From: Alphaproteobacteria bacterium
GTDB lineage: Bacteria; Pseudomonadota; Alphaproteobacteria; Reyranellales; Reyranellaceae
Assembly (NCBI GenBank): GCA_019635875.1
Contig: JAHBYP010000002.1
Location: 62,001 to 126,000, forward strand
DNA length: 64,000 nt
Direction: 5' to 3'
Each line of letters begins with the position of its first letter. Within the stretch, counting starts at the first letter, position 1. The notes under the pieces were generated by a model that made no database searches, was not told the DNA's origin, and saw only the letters and a program-made list of their open reading frames with translations. Below are positions 53,431 through 62,720 of this stretch, in pieces. The position numbers and the translations under genes are program-made.

Positions 53431-54027
53431 ATGATCCGCTCCACGCCGCGCCTCACGGACCGGCGCATCGGCCTGCTCGGCGGCTCTTTCAATCCGGCGC
53501 ACGAGGGTCATGTGCACGTCTCGCTCGAGGCGCTGAAGCGACTCGGCCTCGACGAGGTCTGGTGGCTGGTCTCGCCGCAGAATCCGCTGAAGGCGGCGAC
53601 CGACATGGCGGGCCTGGACCGGCGCATGGCGCGTGCCCGTGCGATCGCCGCGGCGCATCGGCGCCTGCGCGTCACCGACCTCGAGCGCGCGCTGGGCACA
53701 CGATACACCATCGATACGGTGCGCGCGCTGCGCCGGCATCATCCGCGCGCGCGCTTCGTCTGGCTGATGGGCGCCGACAACCTCAAGCAGTTGCCACGCT
53801 GGAAGGACTGGGCCGCCCTGGTCGAGGCGGTTCCCATCGCGGTCATCGACCGGCCGGGCTTCGCGCCGGCGGCGCTTTCCGGTGCGCCGGCGCACCGATA
53901 TGCTGGGGCGAGGCTGCGGCCCGGTGCGGCACGTTCGCTGGCCGATCGCGCCCCGCCTGCCTGGACTTTTCTCTACACGCGGCTGAACCCGCTTTCGGCC
54001 ACGGCGTTACGCAACCACGAGACCTGA
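53431..54027 (+). CDS. nadD: Nicotinate-nucleotide adenylyltransferase
   Basis: 198 residues from ATG 53431. The nucleotidyltransferase signature GGSFNPAHEGHVHVS is at about 16-30, with LMGADNLKQLPRWKDW near 111-126 and the C-terminal LSATALRNH. NadD makes NaAD from NaMN and ATP in NAD synthesis. It is followed by rsfS in the conserved order. Confidence 0.95.
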   Translation: MIRSTPRLTDRRIGLLGGSFNPAHEGHVHVSLEALKRLGLDEVWWLVSPQNPLKAATDMAGLDRRMARARAIAAAHRRLRVTDLERALGTRYTIDTVRALRRHHPRARFVWLMGADNLKQLPRWKDWAALVEAVPIAVIDRPGFAPAALSGAPAHRYAGARLRPGAARSLADRAPPAWTFLYTRLNPLSATALRNHET

Positions 54028-54097
54028 CCTGGAGATCGCCATTCCCACCCGCCCCAAGACCGCCAACGCCCAGTCGACCGCACTCAGGGACCTGATC

Positions 54098-54454
54098 GTG
54101 GCGTCGCTCGACGACGACAAGGCCGAGAACATCGTGGCGCTGAACATCGCTGGCAAGACGGCGATGGCCGACTGGATGGTGATCGCCAGTGGCCGCTCGA
54201 CGCGCCAGGTCGCGGCCATGGCCGACCATCTGCTGGAGAAGCTGAAGGAGGCCGGGCACCGCGCCTCGAGCGAAGGCAAGTCGGTCGGCGACTGGGTGCT
54301 GGTCGACGCCGGCGACGTGATCGTGCACGTCTTCCGCCCGGAGATCCGCGAGCTCTACCAGCTCGAGCGCATGTGGTCCTTCCCGGACGAGGAGACCGAG
54401 GCCAGGCCCAAGCGCAAGCGCAGGAAGGCGGCGCCCGCCGAGGATGCCGCCTGA
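54098..54454 (+). CDS. rsfS: Ribosome silencing factor RsfS
   Basis: 118 residues from GTG 54098, with AGGGA upstream. The family core (SLDDDKAENIVALNIAGKTA, then DWMVIASGRSTRQVAAMADH) is clear. RsfS binds L14 and blocks subunit joining under starvation. The first helix of the family (ALRDLIVASLDDDK) begins before this GTG in the same frame. An ATT codon at 54041 with GGAG 7 nt upstream could be the true start, giving 137 residues. The RlmH gene overlaps its stop. Confidence 0.9.
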   Translation: MASLDDDKAENIVALNIAGKTAMADWMVIASGRSTRQVAAMADHLLEKLKEAGHRASSEGKSVGDWVLVDAGDVIVHVFRPEIRELYQLERMWSFPDEETEARPKRKRRKAAPAEDAA

Positions 54455-54912
54455 TCCGCCTGACCGTCGCCGCCGTGGGCCGCGCGCGTGCCGGGCCGGA
54501 GCGCGATCTCTACGAGCAGTATGCGCGGCGGATCACCTGGCCGCTCAGCCTGCGCGAGGTCGAGGAGCGCCGCCGACTTTCACCTGCTGAGCTGATGATT
54601 CGCGAGGGTGAGCTGCTGCGCGGCGCCTGCCCGCCGGGCGCGACGCTGGTCGCGCTGGACCGCCGCGGCAAGTCTCTCGACAGCACCGGCTTCGCCGCGC
54701 GACTGGGCAGGTGGCGTGACGACGGCGTGGCCGATGTCGCCTTCCTGATCGGCGGCGCCGATGGCCACACGGAATCACTGCTCAAGGACTGCGCGCTCAG
54801 CCTGTCCTTCGGCGCCATGACCTGGCCGCACCTGCTGGCGCGCGCCATGCTGGCCGAGCAGATCTACCGCGCCCAGCAGATCCTCGCCGGCCATCCCTAT
54901 CACCGCGCATGA
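54451..54912 (+). CDS. rlmH: 23S rRNA (pseudouridine-1915-N3) methyltransferase RlmH
   Basis: 153 residues if CTG 54451 is the start. It overlaps the rsfS stop by 4 nt and is preceded by GAGG at 7 nt. The next in-frame GTG would remove the first strand ([10 protein letters not shown]). No ATG fits. The knot-fold motif FLIGGADGH and the C-terminal HPYHRA are typical of RlmH. It methylates the ribosome in the decoding region of helix 69. Confidence 0.92.
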   Translation: MIRLTVAAVGRARAGPERDLYEQYARRITWPLSLREVEERRRLSPAELMIREGELLRGACPPGATLVALDRRGKSLDSTGFAARLGRWRDDGVADVAFLIGGADGHTESLLKDCALSLSFGAMTWPHLLARAMLAEQIYRAQQILAGHPYHRA

Positions 54913-54928
54913 TCGTCGGAGCCCCAGC

Positions 54929-55687
54929 ATGACATCGCTCACCCGCGCCATCCTCGTCACCGGCGCGTCCTCGGGCATCGGCGCCGCGACCTGCGCGGCG
55001 CTGGCGGCGCCGGGCGCCGGCATCGCCATCCATGCGCGCAAGAACCTCGAGGGCGCCCAGCGCATCGCCCAGTCGGTCGAGCAGGCCGGCGCCGTGCCGA
55101 TGATCGTGCAGTGCGATCTCGCGCAGCCCGAGGCGGCGGTGCAGCTGGTCGACAACGTCGGCAAGCATTTCGGCCGGCTCGACGTGGTGGTCAGCAACGC
55201 CGGCTTCGCCGACCGCCGGCCGATCGGCGAGATCGACCGGCCGGGTTACGATGCCTCGATCGCCAGCATGCAGAACGCCTTCTTCGACCTGCTGGGCGCG
55301 GCGCGGCCATGGCTGGAGAAGGCGACGCATGGCCGGGTCGTGGCCGTGTCGTCCTTCGTCGCCCACGCCATGGGCCGCGGCCTGCCGGTCTTTCCCGCCA
55401 CGGCCGCGGCCAAGGCCGGCATCGAGGCCATGGCGCGCGCCTTTGCGGTGCAGGTCGCGCCCTATGGCGTGACGGTGAACTGTGTGGCGCCGGGATTCGT
55501 CGAGAAGGACCCCGGCACGCATTCGGCGCTGACACCGGGCCGGCGCGCCGAGTTGGAGCGCATGATCCCGGCCGGCCGCTACGGCAAGCCCGCCGACATC
55601 GCCGCCGCCATCGCCTTCCTGTGCTCGCCCGCCGCATCCTACATCACCGGGCAGACGATCCACGTCGATGGCGGCGTGACACTGTAG
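54929..55687 (+). CDS. SDR family oxidoreductase lacking the catalytic tyrosine
   Basis: 252 residues. The NAD(P)-binding motif TGASSGIG at 11-18 and the NAG-type motif (SNAG at 89-92) are present. The catalytic lysine is K162 in [10 protein letters not shown], but the position of the YxxxK tyrosine reads T158, and a nearby F155 could also align there; no tyrosine is found. Substrate binding may remain but classical hydride-transfer chemistry is doubtful. It follows rlmH by 16 nt, on the same strand. Confidence 0.82.
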   Translation: MTSLTRAILVTGASSGIGAATCAALAAPGAGIAIHARKNLEGAQRIAQSVEQAGAVPMIVQCDLAQPEAAVQLVDNVGKHFGRLDVVVSNAGFADRRPIGEIDRPGYDASIASMQNAFFDLLGAARPWLEKATHGRVVAVSSFVAHAMGRGLPVFPATAAAKAGIEAMARAFAVQVAPYGVTVNCVAPGFVEKDPGTHSALTPGRRAELERMIPAGRYGKPADIAAAIAFLCSPAASYITGQTIHVDGGVTL

Positions 55688-55691
55688 GCGG

Positions 55692-56183
55692 TCAGCCGGT
55701 TGGCTTGCGGCCTCTTTTGTAGTTGTCGATGGCGCTCTTCAGCATGCGGTGCTCCTGGCAGCCGAAGACGCAGAACGAGTCGAGACGCTTGAGCAGGATC
55801 TCGGCGTTGGGCAGGTCGTCGAGCATCAGATAGGCCTCGCCCATGTACTCGTGCGCGCCCAGGTGCTTGGGGTCGATCTCCAGCGCCTTCTGGTAGTGCG
55901 CCAGCGAGCCGCGCGGATTGCCGGACTTGCGCGTCGCGAAGCCGAGCAGGTTCCAGGCGTTGGCGTTGCGTGGCTCGGCCTGCGTTACCCGGGTCAGCGA
56001 GGCAACGGCGCCGGTATAGTCCTTGCGGTCGATCGCCGCCTTGCCATTGGCGAAGTCGGGGTTGGCCGGCTTGGCGGCACTGGGAGCCCCGCTCGAACCG
56101 CCGGCGGCGCCGGCGGATGTCGCGGGCAGCGCGAGGGCGGCCGCCATCGCGGCAGCGCAGGCGAAACGGAACGTCGGATGCAT
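55692..56183 (-). CDS. Exported TPR repeat protein
   Basis: 163 residues from ATG 56183 behind GGAGGG. A signal peptide (about 1-26) ends at AGAA. Three tetratricopeptide-type helices pairs follow (GKAAIDRKDYTGAVASLTRV, then NAWNLLGFATRKSGN and AHEYMGEAYLMLDDLPNAEI). TPR domains bind proteins. The C-terminus has two cysteines close together (FCVFGC). A frame extending to 56372 runs past the start into the cyclase gene and is rejected. It converges on the SDR gene. Confidence 0.82.
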   Translation of the reverse strand: MHPTFRFACAAAMAAALALPATSAGAAGGSSGAPSAAKPANPDFANGKAAIDRKDYTGAVASLTRVTQAEPRNANAWNLLGFATRKSGNPRGSLAHYQKALEIDPKHLGAHEYMGEAYLMLDDLPNAEILLKRLDSFCVFGCQEHRMLKSAIDNYKRGRKPTG

Positions 56184-56277
56184 GGTCCCTCCGTGTTTGG
56201 GCGTGGCCACAATAGTACCCCCGATTCTCGACGATTGTGCCCCGGGGCACAGCCGCCCACACGACTTCGTGACGCCG

Positions 56278-57942
56278 TCAGGTTTCCGCCAGCAGCGCCG
56301 CCTCCTTGACCACGTGCACGCGCAGGCGCTCCTCGCGGCCGCGCACCTCGACCTCGTGACGCTCGCCGACATCGAGCCTCACGCCGGCGAGGTCGAGCAG
56401 GTCCTGCGAGACCACCAACTGGGCGGCGAATTCCTTGCTCTGCGCCTCCAGCCGGCTGGCGGTGTTCACCGAATCGCCGATCGCCGTCAGCGTCGTGGCC
56501 CGGCCGTGGCCGAGATCGCCGACGATCGCCGGTCCGGCGTGGATACCGATGCCGATGCGCAGCGGCTTGTCGATCTCGCCGGAAAGCGATTCGTTGAAAT
56601 CCTCGATCGCGAGCCCGATGCGCCGTGCCGCGTCGAGCGACTGGCGCGCCGCCTGGGCGCCGTCGACATCGAGGCCGAACAGCGCCATCACGCCGTCGCC
56701 GATGAACTTGTCGACGCGACCACCGGCGTCCTCGATCGCCTGGCCGACGGCGCGAAAATAGCGGTTGAGGATGAACACCACGTCGTAGGGCAGGCGCTTC
56801 TCGGAGAACGCCGTGAAGCCGCGCAGGTCGACGAACATCACCGCGATCATGCGCTCGCCGCCGAGCGACAGCTTGGTGCCGGAATAGGCGTCCGACGGCT
56901 GCGCCCCGGCCGGCAGCAGCGGCGCCACGCGGTATTCGCCCGGCGGCGGCCTGAGCTGGCAGGCCAGGCGCACGTTGGCCGGCGCGCCGAAGCGCGACAG
57001 CACGCGCTGCTCGGCGGCGTCGGGCGGCGGCAGCTTCGCGACGTCGGGCCCGACGATGCGCACGCGGCAGGTCGAGCAGCGGCCGCGACCGCCGCAGACC
57101 GAGGCGTGCGCGATGTTGTTGAGCCGGCTGATGTCGAGCACCGACAGACCGGGATGCGCCACGACGCTGCGGCCGCTGGCATAGGTCAGACGCACCTCGC
57201 CGGCGCGCCGCGCCACCCAGCTCCTGACGCGGCGCGCACCCAGCACGCCGAGCAGCAGGCCGGCGCCGGCAAGTTTCAGCCCGTCCGACAGGCCGTAGAT
57301 CTGCGCGACCTCCTCGTCGGTCGGCGGGTTCGTGGTGCGGACGGCGGCGCGGAAGAGCTCGCTGTCCTGCTGTCGCAGCTCGATCAGCTTGCCGACGCCG
57401 ACGCCGACACCGGCCAGCGACAGTGCCGGCACCACCAGGGCCGCGCCGTAGAGCCAGGGCAGCGCCGCGAGGTACCACGGCCGCAGCCGCCAAAAGAAAT
57501 GCAGGCCGATGCATCCATGCACCCACACCACCAGCAGCAATCCGCTCTGGCGCGCCGCCGCCCATGGATCATCGACCATCGGCAGCAGCACCCAGAGGTA
57601 GTTGGTGTAGACGCCGTAGAACTCGTGCGCGACGCGCGTGCCGACGAAATGCGTCATGCCCAGCGGCACGATCGACAGGCCGAGCACGAGCTGCGCCCAC
57701 TCCCAGCGCGTCAGCCTGAGCGAGCGGCGGCGGAACAGCGCCCACAGGGTAAGCGCGATGTGCACGGCGAACGCGCCGTAGAGCAGCACGGTACCCGGCG
57801 GGCTTTGCCAGATCGGGGCGAAGACGCCCATCACCGCATCGGCAGCCTGCACCGAGGCCAGCAACAGGGCATGGTTGATCAGATGCACCGTGGCATAGGC
57901 GAAGAGCACGATGCCCGACCACAGCCGCAGGCGCGCGATCAT
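56278..57942 (-). CDS. Membrane adenylate cyclase with a 2Fe-2S ferredoxin domain
   Basis: 554 residues. Six membrane helices (about 1-185) with several histidines resemble the SdhC-like heme b domain of Sinorhizobium CyaC. A ferredoxin domain (about 250-335) carries C283, C289, C292 and C328. The class III cyclase catalytic domain (about 362-530) has D372 in FVDLRGFT and D416 in IGDGVMA, the metal-binding aspartates. It could couple membrane redox state to cAMP synthesis. That role follows the CyaC precedent and is inferred here. The ArsC-like gene lies upstream on the same strand. Confidence 0.86.
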   Translation of the reverse strand: MIARLRLWSGIVLFAYATVHLINHALLLASVQAADAVMGVFAPIWQSPPGTVLLYGAFAVHIALTLWALFRRRSLRLTRWEWAQLVLGLSIVPLGMTHFVGTRVAHEFYGVYTNYLWVLLPMVDDPWAAARQSGLLLVVWVHGCIGLHFFWRLRPWYLAALPWLYGAALVVPALSLAGVGVGVGKLIELRQQDSELFRAAVRTTNPPTDEEVAQIYGLSDGLKLAGAGLLLGVLGARRVRSWVARRAGEVRLTYASGRSVVAHPGLSVLDISRLNNIAHASVCGGRGRCSTCRVRIVGPDVAKLPPPDAAEQRVLSRFGAPANVRLACQLRPPPGEYRVAPLLPAGAQPSDAYSGTKLSLGGERMIAVMFVDLRGFTAFSEKRLPYDVVFILNRYFRAVGQAIEDAGGRVDKFIGDGVMALFGLDVDGAQAARQSLDAARRIGLAIEDFNESLSGEIDKPLRIGIGIHAGPAIVGDLGHGRATTLTAIGDSVNTASRLEAQSKEFAAQLVVSQDLLDLAGVRLDVGERHEVEVRGREERLRVHVVKEAALLAET

Positions 57943-57951
57943 GGGTGTTCG

Positions 57952-58317
57952 CTATTTCGGCAGGATCGACAACGCCGCCTCGGGCGGCCGGCCGATCGCC
58001 GCCTTGCCGCCGGACACGACCACCGGCCGCTGCAGCAGGATGGGATGCCGGGCGATCAGCTCGACCGCGTCCTGGCGCGTGAGCGTCGCGGCCTTTCTGC
58101 CCGACGCCTTGAACGCCGCCTCGCCGTCGCGCACCAGCGTGCGCGGCTCGACACCGAGCTGATCGAGCAGGGTCTCGACCTCCTGCTTCGAAGGCGGTTC
58201 CTTCAGGTACTCGCGCACCACCGGCTTGACGCCCCGCTCGCGCAGCAGCGCCAACGTCTCGCGCGACTTGGTGCAGCGCGGGTTGTGCCAGATGACGACC
58301 GTCCTGCCCGTTGCCAT
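57952..58317 (-). CDS. ArsC/Spx family thioredoxin-fold reductase
   Basis: 121 residues from ATG 58317. The N-terminus TVVIWHNPRCTKSRETLALL shows the CTKSR active-site pattern of the arsenate reductase (glutaredoxin) family, and the C-terminus holds RPVVVSGGKAAIGRPPE. It may reduce arsenate or act as a general thiol-disulfide reductase. It lies 9 nt before the cyclase gene on the same strand, and an exported-protein gene precedes it. Confidence 0.88.
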   Translation of the reverse strand: MATGRTVVIWHNPRCTKSRETLALLRERGVKPVVREYLKEPPSKQEVETLLDQLGVEPRTLVRDGEAAFKASGRKAATLTRQDAVELIARHPILLQRPVVVSGGKAAIGRPPEAALSILPK

Positions 58318-58328
58318 GTCGCGCCCTT

Positions 58329-58811
58329 TCAGCGGCACTTGTACTGCCACGGCGTCTCGTTGCCGTTGCCGGTGAAGCGACCGTCCTTCACGGAGTAGGC
58401 GCCGTCCGGTCCGCGATTCCAGATCGCACGCAGCCGGTCCGGCCTGTCGCGCATCAGGGCGAAGGTGCGGATCTGACCGCCGAGCGACTGGAAGTCGGCC
58501 ACCAGGGTCAACGAGCCATCCGGGTTGATCGTCGCGTCGGTGATCTCGTTGCTGTCGTTGCGCCGCGGATCGCCGTAGTCGCGCTCGGTCATGACCTTGC
58601 CGCCCATCCACTCCACGTAGCCGATATGGATGTGGTTGCCGCCGGGCGGCCGGCCGCATTCGACCGACCAGATGCCCAGCAGGCCCCATTGCCGCACCGT
58701 CTCGGCGACCGCGCCGCCCTTCTTGCTGCTCTGCTGCGGCGACTGCGCGAGAGCGGGCGCCAGCCCGATCGCGAGGCTCATCACAATTGCAGCCATCCGC
58801 ACGATCGACAT
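58329..58811 (-). CDS. Exported protein of unknown function
   Basis: 160 residues from ATG 58811 (MSIVRMAAIVMSLAIGLAPA), with a clear signal peptide ending near LAQSP. The mature part has CGRPPGGNHIHIGYVEW and a closing WQYKC, giving two cysteines that may pair. It has a lipocalin-like beta-rich look but no recognised family. Its start lies 4 nt before the recX stop on the same strand. Confidence 0.72.
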   Translation of the reverse strand: MSIVRMAAIVMSLAIGLAPALAQSPQQSSKKGGAVAETVRQWGLLGIWSVECGRPPGGNHIHIGYVEWMGGKVMTERDYGDPRRNDSNEITDATINPDGSLTLVADFQSLGGQIRTFALMRDRPDRLRAIWNRGPDGAYSVKDGRFTGNGNETPWQYKCR

Positions 58812-58815
58812 CGCT

Positions 58816-59376
58816 TTACTCCCGCAGCGCGTCCTCATCCTTGGCGTCGATGACGCGGCGCGCAAGCCCCAAGGCGAAGCCGGCGCGGCCCATCGCCGCC
58901 AGGTGCTTGTCGCGCCGCTCGCGCCGGATCGCGGGATCGGCGAAGGGCCCGAGCCTTCGCCGCCGCGCCAGAGCCACGGCGGCGGCGAACTCGCCGTCAC
59001 CGTCAGTCGCGTCGCGCAGGCTCGCCAGCGCGCGATCGACGTCGTCACGCCCGACGCGCGCCAGCGCCAGCTTCTCGCGGATGCGCCGTTGCGAGGTGCC
59101 GCGGCGGCTGAGCGAGTCCGCCTTGTGCTCGGCGAACCGGCGGTCGTTCAGGACACCCGCCCTTACGTATTTCGCGACGATGCCGTCGATCACCGCCTCG
59201 GCGCCGTCCACGACCGGCGCCTCGGCATGACGCGCCTTGCGCACGCGGCGCTGCAGCACGTCGCGCAGCCGGCCGGCGGAGCTGGCGTAGCGGTCGACAT
59301 AGGCGGCCGCGATGTTCTCCAGCCGCTTCACCGTGATCGGCTTGACCGGGCGGCGCCTCGAAGGCCCCTCACTCAC
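58816..59376 (-). CDS. recX: Regulatory protein RecX
   Basis: 186 residues from GTG 59376, overlapping the end of the carboxyltransferase gene by 4 nt. Three-helix repeats typical of RecX are present (RLENIAAAYVDRYASSAGRL, then FAEHKADSLSRRGTSQRRIR). RecX binds and inhibits RecA. Here recA is not adjacent. The gene lies downstream of the carboxyltransferase gene on the same strand. Confidence 0.85.
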   Translation of the reverse strand: MSEGPSRRRPVKPITVKRLENIAAAYVDRYASSAGRLRDVLQRRVRKARHAEAPVVDGAEAVIDGIVAKYVRAGVLNDRRFAEHKADSLSRRGTSQRRIREKLALARVGRDDVDRALASLRDATDGDGEFAAAVALARRRRLGPFADPAIRRERRDKHLAAMGRAGFALGLARRVIDAKDEDALRE

Positions 59377-60920
59377 GGTCGGTAGCCGAACGATCGCGGC
59401 CCGGTCCGGCGCATCGGCGCGGCAAGGTTGGCGAAGTCGCACAGCAGGCGGCGCGTGTCGCGCGGATCGATGATCTCCTCGACGCCGAAGGCCTCGGCGG
59501 TGCGGAAGGGCGAGCGCACCTTATTGAGGCGGGCGAGGATCTCGGCCATGTGCGCCGCGCGATCCGGCGCCGCCTCGAGCTCGGCGCGGTAGGCGGCCTC
59601 GATGCCGCCCTCGACCGGCAGCGAGCCCCAGTCGCCCGACGGCCAGGCGTAGCGGAAATTGTAGTGGCCCCAGTTCTGGTGCGCAGCACCCGCGACGCCG
59701 AAGGCCTTGCGGATCAGGATCGAGCACCACGGCCCCTTGGCCTGGTAGATCGCCGTCATGGCGCGCGCGCCGTGGCGGATGGTGGCGGCGGTCTCGGCGG
59801 CGACGCCGATGACGAAGCCCGGGCAGTCGACGAAATGCACCACGGGCAGGTGAAAGGTCTCGGCGAGATCGACGAAGCGCGTCACCTTGTGCGCGGTATC
59901 GGCGGTCCAGCCGGCGGCATAGAAATACGGATCGCCGCCCAGCACGGCGACCGGCCAGCCATCGATGCGCGCCAGCCCGGTGATCATCGAGCGGCCGTAG
60001 AGCTTGCCGATCTCGAAGAAGCTGTCCTGATCGACGCACGACCGGATGATGGCGCGCATCTGGTAGACCTTGCGCCGGTCGCGCGGCACGAGGTCGATCA
60101 GCTTCGGATCGGCGCGGTTGGGATCGTCGGTGATCGGCCCGCGCGCGGCGAGGCCGTCGATCGAGGACGGCAGGTAGGACAGGAACTTGCGGGTGCGCGC
60201 GAAGGCCTCCTCCTCGCTCTCGACCTCGTCGTCGACCGAACCGTTGCGGCAATGGATGTCGGTGCCGCCCAGCTCCTCCTTGGTCACCGGCTCGCCCAGC
60301 CGCGCCACGACCGGCGGGCCGGCGGCGAACATCTGCGAGATGCCCTTGACCATCAGCGAGTAGTGGCTGGTGACCAGACGCGCAGCGCCAAGGCCCGCGA
60401 CCGAACCAAGGCCGAGCGCGACCACGGGCACCTTCGAGAGGTTGTCGCAGACCTCCTCCCAGCCGGGATTGCGCGGCACGTAGGTGCGGCCGGTATCCTC
60501 GTACGACTTCACCGAGCCGCCGCCGCCAGTGCCGTCGACAAGACGCACGATGGGGATGCCGAGCTCGCCAGCCATCCGCTCGGCGATCACCTGCTTCTCG
60601 TGGATCGCCGCGTCGGCGGCGCCGCCGCGCACGGTGAAGTCGTCGCCGCCCACCGCCACCGGCCGGCCCTCGATGCGGCCGCGGCCGCAGACGAAGTTCG
60701 AGGGCTGGAAATCCAGCAGGTCGCCGTTGTCATCGTATTGCGCCTTGCCGCCCAGCGCGCCGATCTCGTGGAAGCTGCCGGGATCGAGCAGCCGGTCGAT
60801 GCGCTCGCGCACCGTCAGCTTGCCGCCGTCGTGCTGGCGCTTGATCTTGTCGGGCCCGCCCATGCGCCGTCCCATCGCCTCGCGGCGGCGCAGTTCGTCG
60901 ATCTCCGGCTGCCAGCTCAT
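59373..60920 (-). CDS. Biotin-dependent acyl-CoA carboxylase carboxyltransferase subunit
   Basis: 515 residues from ATG 60920 behind AAGGAAG. The N-terminal half shows the carboxyltransferase pattern (GKLTVRERIDRLLDPGSFHE, then VVALGLGSVAGLGAARLV), and the C-terminal half holds VHFVDCPGFVIGVAAE. This is the PCCB/AccD5-like fold for propionyl-, acetyl- or other acyl-CoA. No biotin carboxylase gene is seen nearby, so its partner and substrate are unknown. It is followed by recX with a 4-nt overlap. Confidence 0.88.
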   Translation of the reverse strand: MSWQPEIDELRRREAMGRRMGGPDKIKRQHDGGKLTVRERIDRLLDPGSFHEIGALGGKAQYDDNGDLLDFQPSNFVCGRGRIEGRPVAVGGDDFTVRGGAADAAIHEKQVIAERMAGELGIPIVRLVDGTGGGGSVKSYEDTGRTYVPRNPGWEEVCDNLSKVPVVALGLGSVAGLGAARLVTSHYSLMVKGISQMFAAGPPVVARLGEPVTKEELGGTDIHCRNGSVDDEVESEEEAFARTRKFLSYLPSSIDGLAARGPITDDPNRADPKLIDLVPRDRRKVYQMRAIIRSCVDQDSFFEIGKLYGRSMITGLARIDGWPVAVLGGDPYFYAAGWTADTAHKVTRFVDLAETFHLPVVHFVDCPGFVIGVAAETAATIRHGARAMTAIYQAKGPWCSILIRKAFGVAGAAHQNWGHYNFRYAWPSGDWGSLPVEGGIEAAYRAELEAAPDRAAHMAEILARLNKVRSPFRTAEAFGVEEIIDPRDTRRLLCDFANLAAPMRRTGPRSFGYRP

Positions 60921-61072
60921 GACCCGCTTCCTTTCGTGCATTGCGCCCCTGCGGCTGCGCCCTTGCTATGGTTTCACATGGCTGGACGGCTTTCGTTGCC
61001 TTGCCGCGCCCCTATTCCGGTGATGATCCCACGGCTTGGTCGAAATCGGTATTTCCACCTCTACGGTGGTCG

Positions 61073-61723
61073 TCACCGCAGCGTAAAGCCAACCATCGCT
61101 TCGAGTTCGGCGATGGCGAGTGCGGGATCGCCGACCTTGATGGTGCGCATGCCCATCGCCCGCGCCGGCTTCAGGTTGATGCCGAGGTCGTCGAGATAGA
61201 CGCAGGCCTCGGGCTCGACTCCCAACAAGTCGCACGCATGTCGGTAGATGCGCGGGTCGGGTTTGCGCATGCCGAGCCGGCTCGACTCCACGACATGCTC
61301 GAACAGGTCCATGATCTCAGATACCTGACGCGCCCGCTCGGCCGAAGCAGCCATGCCCGGTCCATCGCCCGCCTTCATGTTGTTGGTGATGCATGCGACC
61401 CGGTGACGCGATCGTACCCGCCTGAGCGCCTCGACCATCTCCGGGCGGATCTCGCCGCTGATCGAGGCCAGCACGCGTCGGCCATCGATCCGGTGTCCGG
61501 CAGCCTGCGCCTCGGCTTCGAAGGCGACGACGAACTCCTCGCGGCTGATGTCACTTCTTTCCATTCGTGCCCAGGCATTGCTGTCGGGGTTGCGGGCATT
61601 CAATCCACGAATGAAATTTTCGGGAAGGCCGGCTTCGCGCTCGTACGCGGCGAAGGCGTCGAATGGCGAGCTCAGAATCACGCCACCAAAATCCCACAAC
61701 ACGGCCTCGATCTTTTCCGGCAT
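61073..61723 (-). CDS. HAD family hydrolase (subfamily IA)
   Basis: 216 residues. Motif I is DFGGVI with the nucleophile D11, motif II is CITNNM near 110-115, and the K and DD motifs are KPDPRIY and YLDDLGIN. Similar proteins are dehalogenases, phosphatases or epoxide-hydrolase N-domains; the substrate is not predictable. It lies alone between the carboxyltransferase gene and the TetR pair. Confidence 0.87.
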   Translation of the reverse strand: MPEKIEAVLWDFGGVILSSPFDAFAAYEREAGLPENFIRGLNARNPDSNAWARMERSDISREEFVVAFEAEAQAAGHRIDGRRVLASISGEIRPEMVEALRRVRSRHRVACITNNMKAGDGPGMAASAERARQVSEIMDLFEHVVESSRLGMRKPDPRIYRHACDLLGVEPEACVYLDDLGINLKPARAMGMRTIKVGDPALAIAELEAMVGFTLR

Positions 61724-62003
61724 TCACTGATCTCCGCACAAGGAATGACTGACGTGACGCATGCTAATGGCCAGAGGACTTGATCCGAACACAAAGCCCG
61801 ACTAGATGGCGCGCATCGTCGATATCCCGCCGTCCAGACGCGCTATGGTGGGTAGCGTATCGCCGCGTGCGAGGTGGCGCGAGCGACACGACGGACGGTG
61901 CACCGCGTCCTTCCGATCTGCAGACGGCAGCCAGCCGCTGGAGAGTTGAGCCCGGGATCCCGCGATTCCGGGCCTTGCAGCCGTTTTGGAGATATTCCTG
62001 ATC

Positions 62004-62651
62004 ATGTCGATTCACGCCGCCCCCGAGACGCCCGACACGCCGCGAATCGATGGCCGCAACCTCAGGGCCGAGAGCACCCGTCGCAAGATCATTGTTGGTG
62101 CCCGTGCGCTGGTCGAGGAGCAGGCCCGCCTGCCCAAGGTGGCCGATGTCGCACGGCGCTCTGACGTCTCGGTGCGCTCGGTATTCCAGCACTACCAGGA
62201 TGTCGAGACGCTGTTCCTGGCCGTGGTCGACGCGATCGCCGATGATCTGGACGAGGTACCGCAGGATATCGACATCAGCGGCCCGCTTCACGAGCGCGCG
62301 CAGCGACTGAGCCAGCGGCAAGCGGCGGTGTACGAGCGGGTGATGCCCGCCGTCCTCGCCAGCCGCCAGCTCAACCCGCCGCCCGCTGCCCTGCTCGAGC
62401 GGGCCGAACGTCGCCGGTCGCTGCTAAGGCATCATCTGGAAACAATTTTCCATCCTGAACTCACTTCACTGACGAGCACGGCGCGGGCCGAAACAATCAT
62501 CGAACTGATGGCAGTGGCGGACTGGGATTGCTGGATCGCCTTGCGCCAACGTCAAGGAATGGCCCCTGAGCAGGCTGCAACCACTATGGGTCGATTAGTC
62601 CTTGCTGTTCTATGGTCAGCAACAAATAACGCTGGATTGATGATGACTTAA
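62004..62651 (+). CDS. TetR family regulator, first of a tandem pair
   Basis: 215 residues from ATG 62004; a TTG at 61986 would add six residues. The helix-turn-helix (RRKIIVGARALVEEQ, then VADVARRSDVSVRSVFQHYQ) is typical of TetR. The C-terminal ligand domain ends in MTS-free low-GC sequence (WSATNNAGLMMT), and the last 100 nt are clearly AT-richer than the rest. It is a paralogue of the next gene. Its target is unknown; no divergent partner adjoins it. Confidence 0.85.
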   Translation: MSIHAAPETPDTPRIDGRNLRAESTRRKIIVGARALVEEQARLPKVADVARRSDVSVRSVFQHYQDVETLFLAVVDAIADDLDEVPQDIDISGPLHERAQRLSQRQAAVYERVMPAVLASRQLNPPPAALLERAERRRSLLRHHLETIFHPELTSLTSTARAETIIELMAVADWDCWIALRQRQGMAPEQAATTMGRLVLAVLWSATNNAGLMMT

Positions 62652-62720
62652 CACTTTGCCTCGGCGGCGAAGGATAACGTGGCCCGATATTGCAGTTAAA
62701 ATTTATATTTAAGGCGTAAC

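Noticed and set aside
56023..58398. A 791-codon plus-strand frame opposite the cyclase gene
   Set aside because: The cyclase and ArsC-like genes on the minus strand have recognisable domains; this frame has none.
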